Shown here piece by piece: positions 53,803 to 64,000 of a stretch of 64,000 bases of DNA (within the stretch, counting starts at the first letter, position 1; each line of letters opens with the position of its first letter). A program made the translations under genes and the position numbers. The stretch covers positions 2,232,001-2,296,000 of the forward strand of contig NZ_JAKWBK010000001.1 of the NCBI RefSeq assembly GCF_022512515.1. The letters are read 5' to 3'. Below the pieces are notes generated by a model. The model was not told where the DNA came from and searched no databases. It saw only the letters and a list, made by a program, of their open reading frames with translations. Source of the DNA: Paraniabella hibiscisoli. Its GTDB lineage: Bacteria > Bacteroidota > Bacteroidia > Chitinophagales > Chitinophagaceae.

Positions 53803-55503
53803 ATGAAGATTGCATTAGCGCAACAGAATTATCATATAGGAAATTTTGAATCCAACGCCAATAAAATTATAGAAGCCATTAAAATGGCTAAAGAGGAGAG
53901 GGCTGAACTGATCGTATTTTCAGAGTTATGCATTTGTGGTTATCCTCCCCGGGATTTTTTAGAATTTAATGATTTTATCAATCAGTGTTATGCAACTATC
54001 GACAAGATCAAAGAACATGCTGATACGATAGGGGTGCTGGTTGGTGCTCCTGCCAGAAATCTCGATCCGAAGGGAAAAGATCTTTTCAATGCGGCATTTT
54101 TGCTTTACAATAAGCAGGTTCAGGGCACGGTCCATAAAACGCTCTTGCCTACTTATGATGTGTTTGATGAAGGACGCTATTTTGAGCCGGCCTACAATTG
54201 GAACGTGCTGGAGTTTAAAGGCAAAAAACTGGCGGTAACCATCTGCGAGGACATATGGAATATGGGCACCAATCCGCTGTACCGTACCACGCCCATGGAA
54301 GAGCTGATACCATTTGCACCTGATGTAATGATCAATCTTTCGGCTTCTCCATACAATTATGCACAGGATATTGTACGAAACAGCATAGTAAAAGCACACG
54401 CCATAAAATACAAATTGCCCATGCTTTATTGCAATACGGTAGGCTCTCAAACGGAAATAGTTTTTGACGGCGGTAGCCTGGTATATGATGATGCAGGTAA
54501 TAAGGCTGGTGAGTTGAAATATTTTGAGGAAGATTTCCGGGTATTTGATCTGGAAGACCTGGTGAATCAAAAAGCAGCCGGGGAGCAGGATGTAAGGGTT
54601 TATTACGCTGCTTCAGAAGTAGGTGTAGGTAAAAATGTGTTAGAGTACCTGGCTGACGGTAAAAGTATCGAAGAAATATATGCTGCCCTGGTATTGGGTA
54701 TAAAGGACTACTTTTCGAAAATGGGTTTTACAAAAGCTATTATTGGCTCTAGTGGTGGTATTGATAGTGCCGTAACTATTGCGCTTGCCGTTGAGGCTTT
54801 GGGGAAAGATAATGTAAGGGCTGTTTTAATGCCTTCGCAATATTCCACGGGCCACTCTGTAAGCGACGCCGAAGAGCTGAGCAGGAACCTGGAGAATCCT
54901 TACAATATTATTCCTATCAAAAATATTTACGATGCTTTTCTAACGGAGCTCCAGCCCTTGTTTAAAGATCTGCCATTCAGTGTAGCGGAAGAAAATATTC
55001 AGAGCCGTACAAGAGGGAATTTATTGATGGCTATCGCCAATAAATTAGGATATATCTTATTGAATACTTCCAATAAGAGTGAGCTGGCAACGGGCTATGG
55101 AACCTTATATGGAGATATGGCCGGTGGCCTGGGGGTACTGGGCGATGTGTATAAAACACAGGTATATGCCCTGGCACGTTATATCAATAAGGATAAAGAG
55201 ATTATCCCCGAACACATTTTAACCAAAGCTCCATCAGCCGAGCTAAGACCCGATCAAAAAGATAGCGACAGTTTACCTGAATATGACGAGCTCGACACCA
55301 TTCTTTTTAAATATATAGAGGAACGGCAGGGACCAAAAGAATTGATCGCACAGGGTTTTAGCGAAGCGCTCGTTACAAGGATTTTAAGGATGGTGAATAT
55401 GAATGAGTATAAACGAAACCAGTTTTGTCCCATTATACGTGTAAGTTACAAAGCATTTGGTGTAGGCAGGCGTATTCCCATTGTGGCAAAATATTTGAGT
55501 TAA
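53803..55503 (+). CDS. nadE: glutamine-dependent NAD+ synthetase
   Basis: Intact, 566 residues. The N-terminal nitrilase-type amidase has its triad Glu (FSELCICGYPP, about 44), Lys (TVHKTLLPTYDVF, about 111) and Cys (AVTICEDIWN, about 148). The C-terminal synthetase has the PP-loop SSGGIDSAV near 316. Glutamine is hydrolysed to feed ammonia to NaAD adenylate. ATG 53803 lies 230 bases from the divergent TPR gene; that gap holds no gene. Confidence 0.96.
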   Translation: MKIALAQQNYHIGNFESNANKIIEAIKMAKEERAELIVFSELCICGYPPRDFLEFNDFINQCYATIDKIKEHADTIGVLVGAPARNLDPKGKDLFNAAFLLYNKQVQGTVHKTLLPTYDVFDEGRYFEPAYNWNVLEFKGKKLAVTICEDIWNMGTNPLYRTTPMEELIPFAPDVMINLSASPYNYAQDIVRNSIVKAHAIKYKLPMLYCNTVGSQTEIVFDGGSLVYDDAGNKAGELKYFEEDFRVFDLEDLVNQKAAGEQDVRVYYAASEVGVGKNVLEYLADGKSIEEIYAALVLGIKDYFSKMGFTKAIIGSSGGIDSAVTIALAVEALGKDNVRAVLMPSQYSTGHSVSDAEELSRNLENPYNIIPIKNIYDAFLTELQPLFKDLPFSVAEENIQSRTRGNLLMAIANKLGYILLNTSNKSELATGYGTLYGDMAGGLGVLGDVYKTQVYALARYINKDKEIIPEHILTKAPSAELRPDQKDSDSLPEYDELDTILFKYIEERQGPKELIAQGFSEALVTRILRMVNMNEYKRNQFCPIIRVSYKAFGVGRRIPIVAKYLS

Positions 55504-55610
55504 GGACGGCAGTTGGTTTCATTTTTAAGCCCACATTACAACAACCGGTTTTTATAAAGTGATCACAAGCCGATCTAATTCATTAATAATGATGATCAAT
55601 TGATTCAGAT

Positions 55611-56612
55611 ATGTTGAAAACAGCAGAAGATATTAAAATACTAAGCGGTAAAATAGCTGAAGCAAGCAGTTTTGTAGACCGTTTAAAGGAAGAGGTAAGT
55701 CATATTATTGTTGGGCAGGCGCACATGCTTGACCGGCTATTGATAGGGCTGTTAAGTAACGGACATGTGTTGTTAGAAGGAGTGCCAGGTTTGGCCAAGA
55801 CGCTTACTATTAAATCGCTGGCAACGGCGATACAGGCTAACTTCAGCAGGATTCAGTTTACACCCGACCTGTTACCTGCTGACGTAATAGGCACACTCAT
55901 CTACAATCAGCAGCAGAATGATTTTGTGGTTCGCAAGGGCCCCATTTTCGCCAACTTTATTTTGGCGGATGAAATTAACCGTGCACCGGCAAAAGTACAA
56001 TCTGCGCTTTTAGAAGCCATGCAGGAAAGGCAGGTGACTATTGGAGATAAAACGTATAGGCTGGAAGAGCCTTTCTTGGTGCTCGCCACGCAAAACCCGT
56101 TGGAGCAGGAGGGCACTTATGCGCTGCCCGAGGCGCAGGTGGACAGGTTTATCATGAAGGTTATTGTGCGGTATCCTGAAATGCAGGAAGAGCAGCTGAT
56201 TCTACGGTCTAATGTCCAGTCGGTAAAAATGCCGGAAATCAAGCCCGTAGTCACTGTCAGCGATGTGTTACATGCGCGGGATTTGGTAAGAGATATTTAC
56301 CTGGATGAGAAAGTAGAGCGATATATACTGGATATCGTTTTTGCTACCCGTTATCCCGGCCGCTACGAATTAAAAAAGCTGGAGCCGCTGATTGCTTACG
56401 GTGCTTCTCCGCGGGGTAGCATTAACCTGGCCCTGGCAGGAAAAGCGAGAGCCTTTTTAAATAAAAGGGCATTTGTAATGCCTGAAGATGTAAAGAGTAT
56501 TGTACACGATGTATTGAGACATCGTATTGGCCTTACTTACGAAGTTGAAGCCGAAAATATCAATGTAGAAAATATAATCGACGAGATCCTAAGTAAAGTA
56601 AATGTGCCATAA
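55611..56612 (+). CDS. MoxR-family AAA ATPase
   Basis: Intact, 333 residues. Walker A GVPGLAKT is near residue 57, Walker B FILADEINRAPAKVQSALLEAM near 118 and sensor region LATQNPLEQEGTYALPEAQ near 163. MoxR ATPases act as chaperones with VWA proteins. It heads a Bat-type operon with the three genes that follow. Confidence 0.93.
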   Translation: MLKTAEDIKILSGKIAEASSFVDRLKEEVSHIIVGQAHMLDRLLIGLLSNGHVLLEGVPGLAKTLTIKSLATAIQANFSRIQFTPDLLPADVIGTLIYNQQQNDFVVRKGPIFANFILADEINRAPAKVQSALLEAMQERQVTIGDKTYRLEEPFLVLATQNPLEQEGTYALPEAQVDRFIMKVIVRYPEMQEEQLILRSNVQSVKMPEIKPVVTVSDVLHARDLVRDIYLDEKVERYILDIVFATRYPGRYELKKLEPLIAYGASPRGSINLALAGKARAFLNKRAFVMPEDVKSIVHDVLRHRIGLTYEVEAENINVENIIDEILSKVNVP

Positions 56613-56626
56613 TTAGGTTGATAAGG

Positions 56627-56657
56627 TAACTGTCAGCTGTCATCCGTTAACTGTCAT
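56627..56657. repeat. TAACTGTCA-type tandem repeat
   Basis: TAACTGTCAGCTGTCATC followed by GTTAACTGTCATC: near-identical words in the short gap between the MoxR and DUF58 genes. Confidence 0.45.
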
Positions 56658-56665
56658 CTCAAAAC

Positions 56666-57535
56666 ATGCGCTCCACTGCCGAAATATTAAAAAAGTTCGT
56701 GAGCTTGAGATAAAAAGCAAGAAGCTGGCCCGGGACCTGTTCTCGGGGAGTATCATAGTGCTTTTAAGGGCAAGGGTATGTCTTTTAAGGAAGTACGTGA
56801 ATATGCGGCCGGTGATGATATTCGTTTTATCGACTGGAATGTATCAGCCAGGTTTGGACATCCTTACAGTAAGATTTTTGAAGAAGAGCGGGAGCTGACT
56901 GTGATGTTGATTGTAGATATAAGTAACAGCTCTTTGTTTGGTACGCAGTACGGTTTTAAAAGAGATCTGGCCACAGAGATCGCTGCAGTGTTGGCTTTTT
57001 CAGCAGTCAGCAACGGAGATAAAGTAGGCGCTATATTTTACAGCGATAAGATGGAGATGTATGTGCCTCCTAAAAAAGGAAGACAACATGCTTTATTTAT
57101 TGTTAGAGAAATATTGAGTCTCGAAGCCAAGGGGAAGAGTACGCGTTTAAATACAGCATTGAAGTATTTTACCAATGCGATAAAACAGTCTAGTATTGCC
57201 TTTATCCTGAGCGATTTTATCGATTCGAATTATGAGGATACTTTGCGGGTTGTGGGAAAAAGCATGACCTGATAGGTGTGAGGATCTACGACCAGATGGA
57301 CCAAACCCTGCCCAATGCAGGACTCATGCAACTATTAGATGCGGAGACTGGCCAGACACAGTGGGTGGATACCGGTAACGCCTACGTTCGGAAAATATAT
57401 GAAGAGCAATTTTTTAAAGCTACCGAGTATAGTGTAACTGTTTTTAAAAAGGCTGGAAGCGATTTGCTGCATATAAAAACGGGCGATGATTATGTGCGGG
57501 TTTTACAAAGATTTTTTAAAAGCAGGATTAAATAG
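56666..57535 (+). CDS. DUF58-domain protein (three frame breaks)
   Basis: About 290 residues. DUF58 proteins carry a VWA-like fold and pair with MoxR. ATG 56666 gives MRSTAEILKKVRELEIKSKKLARDLFSGEYHSAFKG after restoring one A at 56688-56693 and one G at GGGG 56745-56748. GMSFKEVREYAAGDDIRFIDWNV is the family core. A third break at AAAA about 57257-57260 gives GKKHDLIGVRIYD. The MIDAS-like site is VDISNSS. Confidence 0.88.
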
Positions 57536-57547
57536 TTGATTGTTTAG

Positions 57548-58503
57548 ATGGTGAGTTTGAGCAGTAAAATAATAAATAGCCGCGGCGATCGGAAGCATAC
57601 GCCATGGATCATCGTTGCTGCGATTATGTTTTTAATGGGGTGGTTTTCTGATGCCGTCAGTGCACAGCCTGTAGCCGTGCGCGCTTATACTGATAAAAGT
57701 AAAGTGCTGCTGGGAGAACCTTTCTGGTTGACGCTCGAAGTAAAAACATTGAACGGGGTAAAAGCGCCCACATTCAAAGTTGATAGTATTGCTCACTTCG
57801 AGTTTTTGGTGAGAGATAGCTCCCATATATTACAACAGGGAGATACAACTTTGTACCAGCAATACTTTCAGTTAACCAGTTTCGACTCGGGGCGCTGGGT
57901 TATTCCTCAGTTTACGCTACGGGCTTTTGTGAAAACGAATAGCCTGCTGATGGATGTGGTTTTCACTGATGATTTTGATCCTCAAAAACCTTATAATGAC
58001 GTTCAGGCGATAAAAGATGTACCTTTTAAAATGGATGCAGAGTTGGAACGCTGGTGGTACCTGGGAGCGGCGCTATTGATTTTGCTGGCACTGCTCGTTT
58101 ACTGGATTACGCAGCCGCGACAATCAAAGCCGGTAGTCAGTTCTGTTTCATCTGTAACAGCCTATACAAAGGCTATACAAAACCTGGGTAATCTGAAAGC
58201 GGAGAAGCCGATGAGAAGCGTTTTTATGCCCAGCTGGTGGAAATTTTCAGAACCTATATTTTAGAAAGGACGGGTATTAGTTCTTTGCAGCAGACCTCCA
58301 ATGACCTGGTGGAGAAAATAAAACCTTTGATGGCGGACGAGGCGAAATATGATAGTTTATTGCAGGTATTGCATTTATGCGATTTCGTGAAATTTGCAAA
58401 ATATCATCCTGATGATAGTGAGGCTGCATCTGCATTCGAAGTAATTGAGGGATCAATAAACTATATAGAATCTGAATTGAAGAAACCTGTTAACAAGTCT
58501 TAA
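57548..58503 (+). CDS. membrane protein of the Bat operon, BatD/DUF4381-like (one frame break)
   Basis: About 319 residues. An N-terminal signal or TM (TPWIIVAAIMFLMGWFSDAVSAQ), a beta-rich exported domain (VRAYTDKSKVLLGEPFWLTLEV), a second TM (WWYLGAALLILLALLVYWI) and a cytoplasmic helical end. The frame breaks at GG/CCG near 58208; one more G gives KPDEKRFYAQLVEIFRTYILERTG. The layout of a BatD-like ectodomain fused to a DUF4381-like tail fits its place between DUF58 and BatA. Exact role unknown. Confidence 0.7.
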
Positions 58504-58537
58504 TAAAAAATAAACAAGGCGACTGGCTCATGTTTTT

Positions 58538-59550
58538 ATGATTTATGATTGGTTAAGAAATATCACGTTTATATGGCCTGAGAATTTTATTCTTCTTGGG
58601 ATCATTCCTTTTTTAATATGGCGATATATTAAAAATGAGAAAACGGATAGGGGTTCCTTCACTGCCTCTGCTATTAGCGGAAGTACACCCGCCACATTTA
58701 AAACCCGTTTCAGGCATACACCTTTTATTTTGCGCATATTAGCGCTAACCTGCCTTATAATGGCTTTGGCAAGGCCACAGCACCAAACTCAAAAAAGCCG
58801 ATCAGAAGGAGAGGGGATAGATATTGTTTTATGTATGGATGTAAGTGGTAGTATGGGCACCACGGATGTTCAGCCATCGCGCTTCCAGGTGGCTAAGGAA
58901 GTGGCTATTGAGTTTGTAAAAAACAGGCCGGTAGATAGAATGGGGCTGGTGATTTTTGCCGGTGAAAGCTTTACCAAGTGCCCTATTACTCCCGATAAAA
59001 ATACGGTGCTCAACCAGTTGCAGACCTTGAAGATAATGGATGGCGGATACCTGGAAATTGGCACTTTGATCGGCGAAGGGTTGGCGATGTCAGTTAATCG
59101 AATTAGCAAAGGTACCAGTAAAAGCAGGGTGGTTATTTTATTGACAGACGGAAAGGAAGATGCGCCTCCAACACGTATTGTAGATCCTGAAACGGCAATG
59201 GAAATTGCCAAAGCAAATCATGTTAAAGTGTACTGTGTCGGATTAGGCTCTGCTACCAGTACCTCAGAACAGATGGTTAAGGATGTTGCCGGAAATATCG
59301 TTCGTAACTATATAGATGAAGGTCTTTTAACCAGGATCGCAACAAGCACGGGGGCAAATATTACCGGGCTACAGATAAGGCTTCATTACAAGCCATATAT
59401 GGGCAAATAGATCAGCTCGAAAAATCAAAAGTAGAAATTATCCGTTATAAAGATGTGCAGGAAATGTTTGTACCTCTTGTGTTGGCTGCCCTTGCATTTA
59501 TGATGTTAGAGGTACTTCTTAAGTATACCCTGTTTAAGAAATTTCCCTGA
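58538..59550 (+). CDS. batA: BatA-type VWA-domain membrane protein (one frame break)
   Basis: About 338 residues. Two N-terminal TMs (FILLGIIPFLIWRYI, PFILRILALTCLIMAL), then ARPQ, the VWA domain with MIDAS DVSGSMGTTD near residue 101, VILLTDGKEDAP, and a C-terminal TM. The frame breaks at GGGG 59350-59353; a fifth G gives TGGKYYRATDKASLQAIYGQIDQLEKSKVE, the conserved BatA end. In Bacteroides, Bat proteins are linked to aerotolerance. batB and later genes, usually next, are absent here. Confidence 0.88.
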
Positions 59551-59812
59551 TCAGTTAAGCAGCTTTTTGATCTTAATAGCTAAGCTGGCATCGACATTAG
59601 GTTTTAGTGGAATGCTCAAATAAAAGCCTGCAAAGGGTTTGCTTGGTTCCGTTACCTCGTCCTTCGGTGATTTTTTCCTTTTTAACCGATTCTTTTTCAG
59701 GAAGCTTAACAAAAAGAATACACCCTTTTAACGATAAGGAAATACGGATGCAATAATTTTCGGTATGGAAATTTATATTTATTGAATATTCATTTAAAAA
59801 ATGAATGGACAA
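59551..59812 (-). CDS. possible small protein, convergent with batA (frame break)
   Basis: About 85 residues if joined. The start region (SLKGCILFVKLPEKESVKKEKITE) and an end in another frame (DEVTEPSKPFAGFYLSIPL, KPNVDASLAIKIKKLLN) read like one protein, with the switch near 59660. The stop abuts the batA stop. No family recognised and the join is inferred from composition only. Confidence 0.35.
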
Positions 59813-60191
59813 GTTATTAGTTTATTAAAGATTAAAATAAGATGAGAAAAAAATTTTTGTTATTAGTTTCATCTTTGTATATTCGATTTGTTAAAGTGAT
59901 TTAACGTTGTGCTTAGCTTGAGTGTATTTAAACCAAAAAGTTTTTAATTTTTTTAAACCAGACAAAATCTGAACAAACAACAGGTGTTCTCTAAACGCCA
60001 TTGATTTCCCCTTTTTGATATTGCGTAACGATTGCAGGGACTCATTGGATTTTTTTGCTAAAACGTTTTTGTATATGGCTGTGTATTTTCCGGCCCGGGT
60101 CTTCTTTGCCCTTTAAGAACCCCGGATAGGGATTGAACTGCTTATAAATATTTTGAGTTTTATTTATTCAAACCTTTAACTATTATTAATT
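59813..60191. other. AT-rich regulatory gap before the second SusC
   Basis: No gene seen. AAAACGTTTT at 60061-60070 is a perfect CG-centred palindrome of LacI-operator style, 122 bases before the SusC start, and TTAACGTTGT at 59901-59910 shares the AACGTTGT core of the operators near 13.0 and 18.4 kb. TTTTTG at 59851 and CATCTTTG near 59869 loosely resemble a promoter. Confidence 0.4.
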
Positions 60192-63100
60192 ATGAGGCTT
60201 ATTTGGCTACTTCCATTTATGCTTTTTTGTGTCGCCGCACAGGCACAAACCAAAACAGTTTCCGGTATTGTAAAAAATGCGGAAGATGGAGCGGTGCTCT
60301 CCGGTGTTACAGTTAGCGTACTTAACAAACAACAACTTACGACTACAAACCCTAATGGTGAGTTTCAGATCGAAGCATCCGTTGGAGACACACTCTTATT
60401 CTCTTTTATAGGAAAAATGGATTTTAAGGAAGCGGTTGGAGATAAGAGCGTGATACAGGTGCTGATGCAGGGTGCCAAAAACGATATGGATGAAGTAACC
60501 GTAGTGGCTTTTGGTAAGCAAAAGAAAGCCAGTATTGTGGGCTCCATCACTACTGTGAATGCGAAAGACCTTCGTGTTCCGGCATCCAACCTTACCAGCT
60601 CCTTTGCAGGCCGTATACCAGGCGTTATATCCTATCAACTATCTGGTGAGCCGGGAGCTGATAATGCGCAATTTTTTGTAAGGGGGTGACGACTTTCGGT
60701 TACCAGGCTGCACCGTTGATTTTAATTGATGGATTTGAATCCAGTACAGAGAATCTTGCCCGCCTCCAGCCTGATGACATCGAGTCTTTCTCGATCATGA
60801 AAGATGCCCTGGCCACCGGCATGTACGGTGCGCGCGGTGCCAATGGTATTGTTATGATTACTACAAAAGGTGGAAAGGAAGGCCCTGTAGGTTTTAACGC
60901 CAGGGTGGATGTGAACGTAACGAGTCCCGTTAGTACGGTAAAAATGCTGGACGGGGTAACCTATATGAAGCTTTACAATGAAGCGCGCATAACGAGAGAC
61001 CCTATTCTAGGTCCTTTTATTCCCAGCAAAAAATACAGTCCACTATAGACAATGAAAACCCAATGATCTACCCCAATATTGATTGGTACAATACCATGTT
61101 TAACCGTTCGGTTACCAATATGAAAGCCAATGCAAACGTGTCAGGCGGTGGGCAGGTTGCCACTTACTATGTATCAATGGGTATGGATAAGGAATCGGGT
61201 TTGCTGAAGACAGATCAGACTAAGAACTACAGTAACAATATTAATATTGAACGCTATTTTATCCGCTCCAATGTGATCTTTAAATTAACTCCTACTACTA
61301 AACTGGATACGCGTATACAGGGCCGTTTTATGGGGTATAATGGTCCCGCTGTTCCGGCTGCAACGCTTTTCCGTATGGTGATGAACACCAACCCGGTAGA
61401 CTTCCCGGCAATATATGAGCCAGATTCTGCGAACACGTTCACCCAACATACACTGTTTGGAAACAGCTTTGTGGGAGGCGCGGTTAAAATAAATCCCTAC
61501 GCAGAAATGGTACGTGGTTATGAAGATCGGAATGAAACAGATATCACCGCACAGGCTATTTTGCAACAGGACCTGGGAATGGTGTTAAAAGGTTTAAAAG
61601 CGCAGGTTCGGGTTTCTGCCAATACTTTTGGAGCCTATTCAGGATTACGTCTGTACAGCCCTTATTACTACGACCTGGAATCTTATGATCCCATCAGCGG
61701 CAATTATAAGTTGTTTCCTCTGAACCCCACTACCGGGCAGCCATACCTAGGTAATATCATCCCTGGAAGAAACTCAAGTGGTCGTTATTATTACGAGGCT
61801 ATTGTTAACTGGGAACGCACTTTTGATAAACATTCGGTAGCTCTTACAACCGTAGGAACTATGGAAAAAAACCTGCTTACATCTGGATCCAGCACTTCTA
61901 TCTTTGAAGCATTGCCTGAGAAAAATGTAAGAAACTCCGGGCGTGCCAACTATACCTATGATCGTCGCTATTTGCTGGAGTTTGGGTATTCTTATATGGG
62001 GTCTGAAAAATTCACCGGTAGTCAACGTTGGGGTTTCTTCCCCACCGTGGGAGCAGGCTGGTCTGTTTCTAATGAGTCCTTTTGGGAGCCGTTGAAAGAT
62101 GCGATCAGTACATTTAAACTGAGAGGTTCCTGGGGATTGGTAGGAAATGATGCTATTGCTGGCCGGGCCGACCGTTTTTATTTCCTGTCTGATGTTTCGC
62201 TTCCCGGGGAGCATCTTCCATCAATTCTGGTTACAGGTGGGGTACTTCCTTTATGAATTCTTATGCAGGGTACGTTATTAACCGTTATGCAAACCCTGAT
62301 ATTACATGGGAGCAGTCCGAAAAAATAAACTTGGGCCTTGACGTGAATTTTATGCGTGAGTCTTTAAAGTTTATTCTGGACTTTTATCAGGATAGACGGA
62401 GTCGGATATATATGAGGCGGGAGAACTTTCCTGCTACAGCCGGGCTTGAAGCTCCGATCAGTGGTAACGTAGGAGAAGTGCTTTCCAGAGGTTTTGAAAG
62501 TTCATTGGATTATACCAAAACCTTTGGCGATCTGTGGCTTTCGGCAAGGGCCAATTTTACCTATGCCACTAATAAATTTGTGAAGTTGGATGAAAGAAAT
62601 TTCCCTGATCAATATCTTAAAAGGCTTGGTTCGAATATCAACCAGCAATGGGGATTGATTGCAGAACGACTTTTTGTAGATGAACAGGAAATACGGAACT
62701 CTCCAAAACAGGATTTTGGCGGTTATCTGGCTGGTGATATTAAATACAAAGACGTGAATGGAGATGGCATTGTTAATTCTAATGATAGGGTGCCATTAGG
62801 GTTTCCGCAGGTGCCCGAAATTCAATATGGTTTTGGTATTTCGTCGGCTTATAAAATGTTCGACTTCGCTTTCTTCTTTAACGGAAGTGCCAGGGTTTCA
62901 TTCTTTATCGATGCCACTGCAACCAGTAATAACGATAGGGCTGGTATTGCTCCATTTGCCAACAGGAGAAATGCGCTGCAAATTATAGGTGATGATTACT
63001 GGAGCGAGACCAATCCTAATGTACATGCTTTCTGGCCCAGGCTATCTACTTTCCCGGTTGAGAACAATATTCAACAGTCATCATGGTGGCTGCGCGATGG

Positions 63101-63311
63101 GTCGTTTCTGAGATTAAAGTCTGTAGAGTTAGGTTACAGCTTAAGAAAGCTAAAACGCCTTGGAGTTAAAGAAGGTAGCCGCTTTTATTTGAGCACAGAA
63201 AACCCGCTGGTTTTTTCCTCGTTTAAACTCTGGGATCCTGAAATGAGAGACAGGGGATTGGGCTATCCAACCAACAGAAGATTTAACGCCGGTATTCAAT
63301 TGACATTTTAA
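60192..63311 (+). CDS. SusC/RagA-family TonB-dependent receptor (three frame breaks)
   Basis: About 1041 residues. Signal peptide LIWLLPFMLFCVAAQAQ, carboxypeptidase-regulatory-like domain (TVSGIVKNAEDGAVLSGVTVSV), TonB box region (DMDEVTVVAFGKQKKASIVGSI), plug (DALATGMYGARGANGIVMITT) and barrel ending FNAGIQLTF. Breaks are at GGGGG 60683-60687 (restored VRGVTTFGYQAAP), the A run 61027-61032 (restored KKIQSTIDNENPMIYPNIDW) and GGGG 62207-62210 (restored GASSINSGYRWGTSFMNSYAG). Paired with the SusD that follows by 12 bases. Confidence 0.93.
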
Positions 63312-63323
63312 AAAAAACAGCAC

Positions 63324-64000
63324 ATGAAACTTTTTAATACAACTGTTTTAGCTATTATACTAATTGCTGCTATTTCCTGTAAAAAGTATCTGGATGTAGT
63401 GCCGGATAACACGCTAAAGGTGGAAGACATATATGATACCAAAACAGACGCATGGAATGCGCTTGCGAGAGTTTATAACTTCATCCCAAGGGATGATGAT
63501 ACCCATTTAAGTACATGGACGTTGGGTGACGAGTGGCTGGGCCGTCTTGATCTTAACGACAATACCGGTAATTTACGCGCTATGCGCATTATGCGCGGGT
63601 TACAGTCTCAAACAGCTCCACAGTTGGGTTTTTGGTCAGGAACAGAAGGTGGAAAGCCCTTGTACAGGGGTATACGCCAGGTGGATGTATTTCTTGCCAA
63701 TATTGACAAAGTACGTGATATGCAGGAGGCCGAAATAAAAGAATGGAAGGCACAGGTAAAAATGTTGAAAGCTTACTACATGTTTTTATTGGTAAAGCAT
63801 TACGGGCCGATTGTTATTCCCGATAAAATGGCACAGCCTGAGTCGCAGCCGGATGAACTGTTTCTCCCCGAAGGAAAGTGGAAGAATGCTTTCAGTACAT
63901 TCTGGGTCTAATCAATGAAGCTATACCTGATCTGGTAGAGCGCACAGACGCTAATAATGCCGGCCAGATAGATCAAATGGCAGCCAAAGCTATAAAAGCT
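63324..64000 (+). CDS. SusD/RagB-family lipoprotein, 5' part (cut by window end; one frame break)
   Basis: Lipobox IAAISCKKYLDVVPDNT with Cys near 19. The N-terminal TPR-like region (KAYYMFLLVKHYGPIVIPD) is typical. CCCC at 63865-63868 should be five C, giving LPRRKVEECFQYILGLINEAIPDL, the conserved SusD helix. The gene continues past 64000, so the C-terminal half is not visible. Confidence 0.9.

Overview
The window is a 64-kb piece of a Bacteroidota chromosome, most likely from the Chitinophagaceae (Niabella/Niastella/Terrimonas-like). The evidence is two SusC/SusD pairs, several TonB-type outer-membrane receptors, promoters of the Bacteroidota TAnnTTTG type, almost no Shine-Dalgarno sequences, and a tyrosine ammonia-lyase closely resembling the Flavobacterium enzyme. 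No tRNA, rRNA, CRISPR array or insertion sequence was seen. The sequence carries about fifty frame breaks, nearly all one missing base in a homopolymer run and many in essential genes. I read them as sequencing or assembly errors, and gene limits below are given across the breaks.

Layout. 1-11.4 kb is a heme cluster, hemA(3' end)-hemC-hemD-hemE-[M1 peptidase]-hemF-[SH3 protein]-hemB-hemN-[membrane protein]-hemL. It covers the C5 pathway from glutamyl-tRNA to protoporphyrinogen, with both an aerobic (HemF) and an anaerobic (HemN) coproporphyrinogen step. 11.5-12.9 kb holds a small secreted Cys/His protein and a thioredoxin-like protein.

13.2-24.5 kb is a glycan/glycoside-type locus: SusC, SusD, a Tat-exported Gfo/Idh oxidoreductase, a lipoprotein Gfo/Idh oxidoreductase, a PmoA-like (DUF6807) protein, a ThuA protein and a convergent LacI-family regulator. 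An identical 18-bp imperfect palindrome lies before SusC and before the first oxidoreductase, and is the likely operator. 24.6-28.3 kb has tyrosine ammonia-lyase, a ketoacyl reductase and a ketoacyl synthase III (aryl starter/pigment type). 28.3-32.9 kb has a Tat-type gluconate-dehydrogenase-subunit-3 lipoprotein, its GMC flavoprotein partner and a GH20 hexosaminidase. Together 13-33 kb looks like a region for oxidative sugar catabolism outside the cytoplasm.

33-44 kb is mixed housekeeping: MtfA-type peptidase, MFS transporter, lytic transglycosylase, DinB protein, Crp-type regulator, Bax-inhibitor-1 protein, TypA/BipA GTPase, an AAA/DUF4143 ATPase preceded by 32-bp tandem repeats, an EF-hand-like protein, VanZ and GcvH. 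44.5-49.6 kb has two tandem paralogous outer-membrane receptors. 49.7-55.5 kb has a lipoprotein, a small hydrophilic protein, an acyl-CoA synthetase, a TPR protein and NAD synthetase. 55.6-59.6 kb is a Bat-type operon (MoxR, DUF58, a BatD/DUF4381-like protein, BatA). 60.2 kb to the end is a second SusC and a SusD cut off by the window edge.
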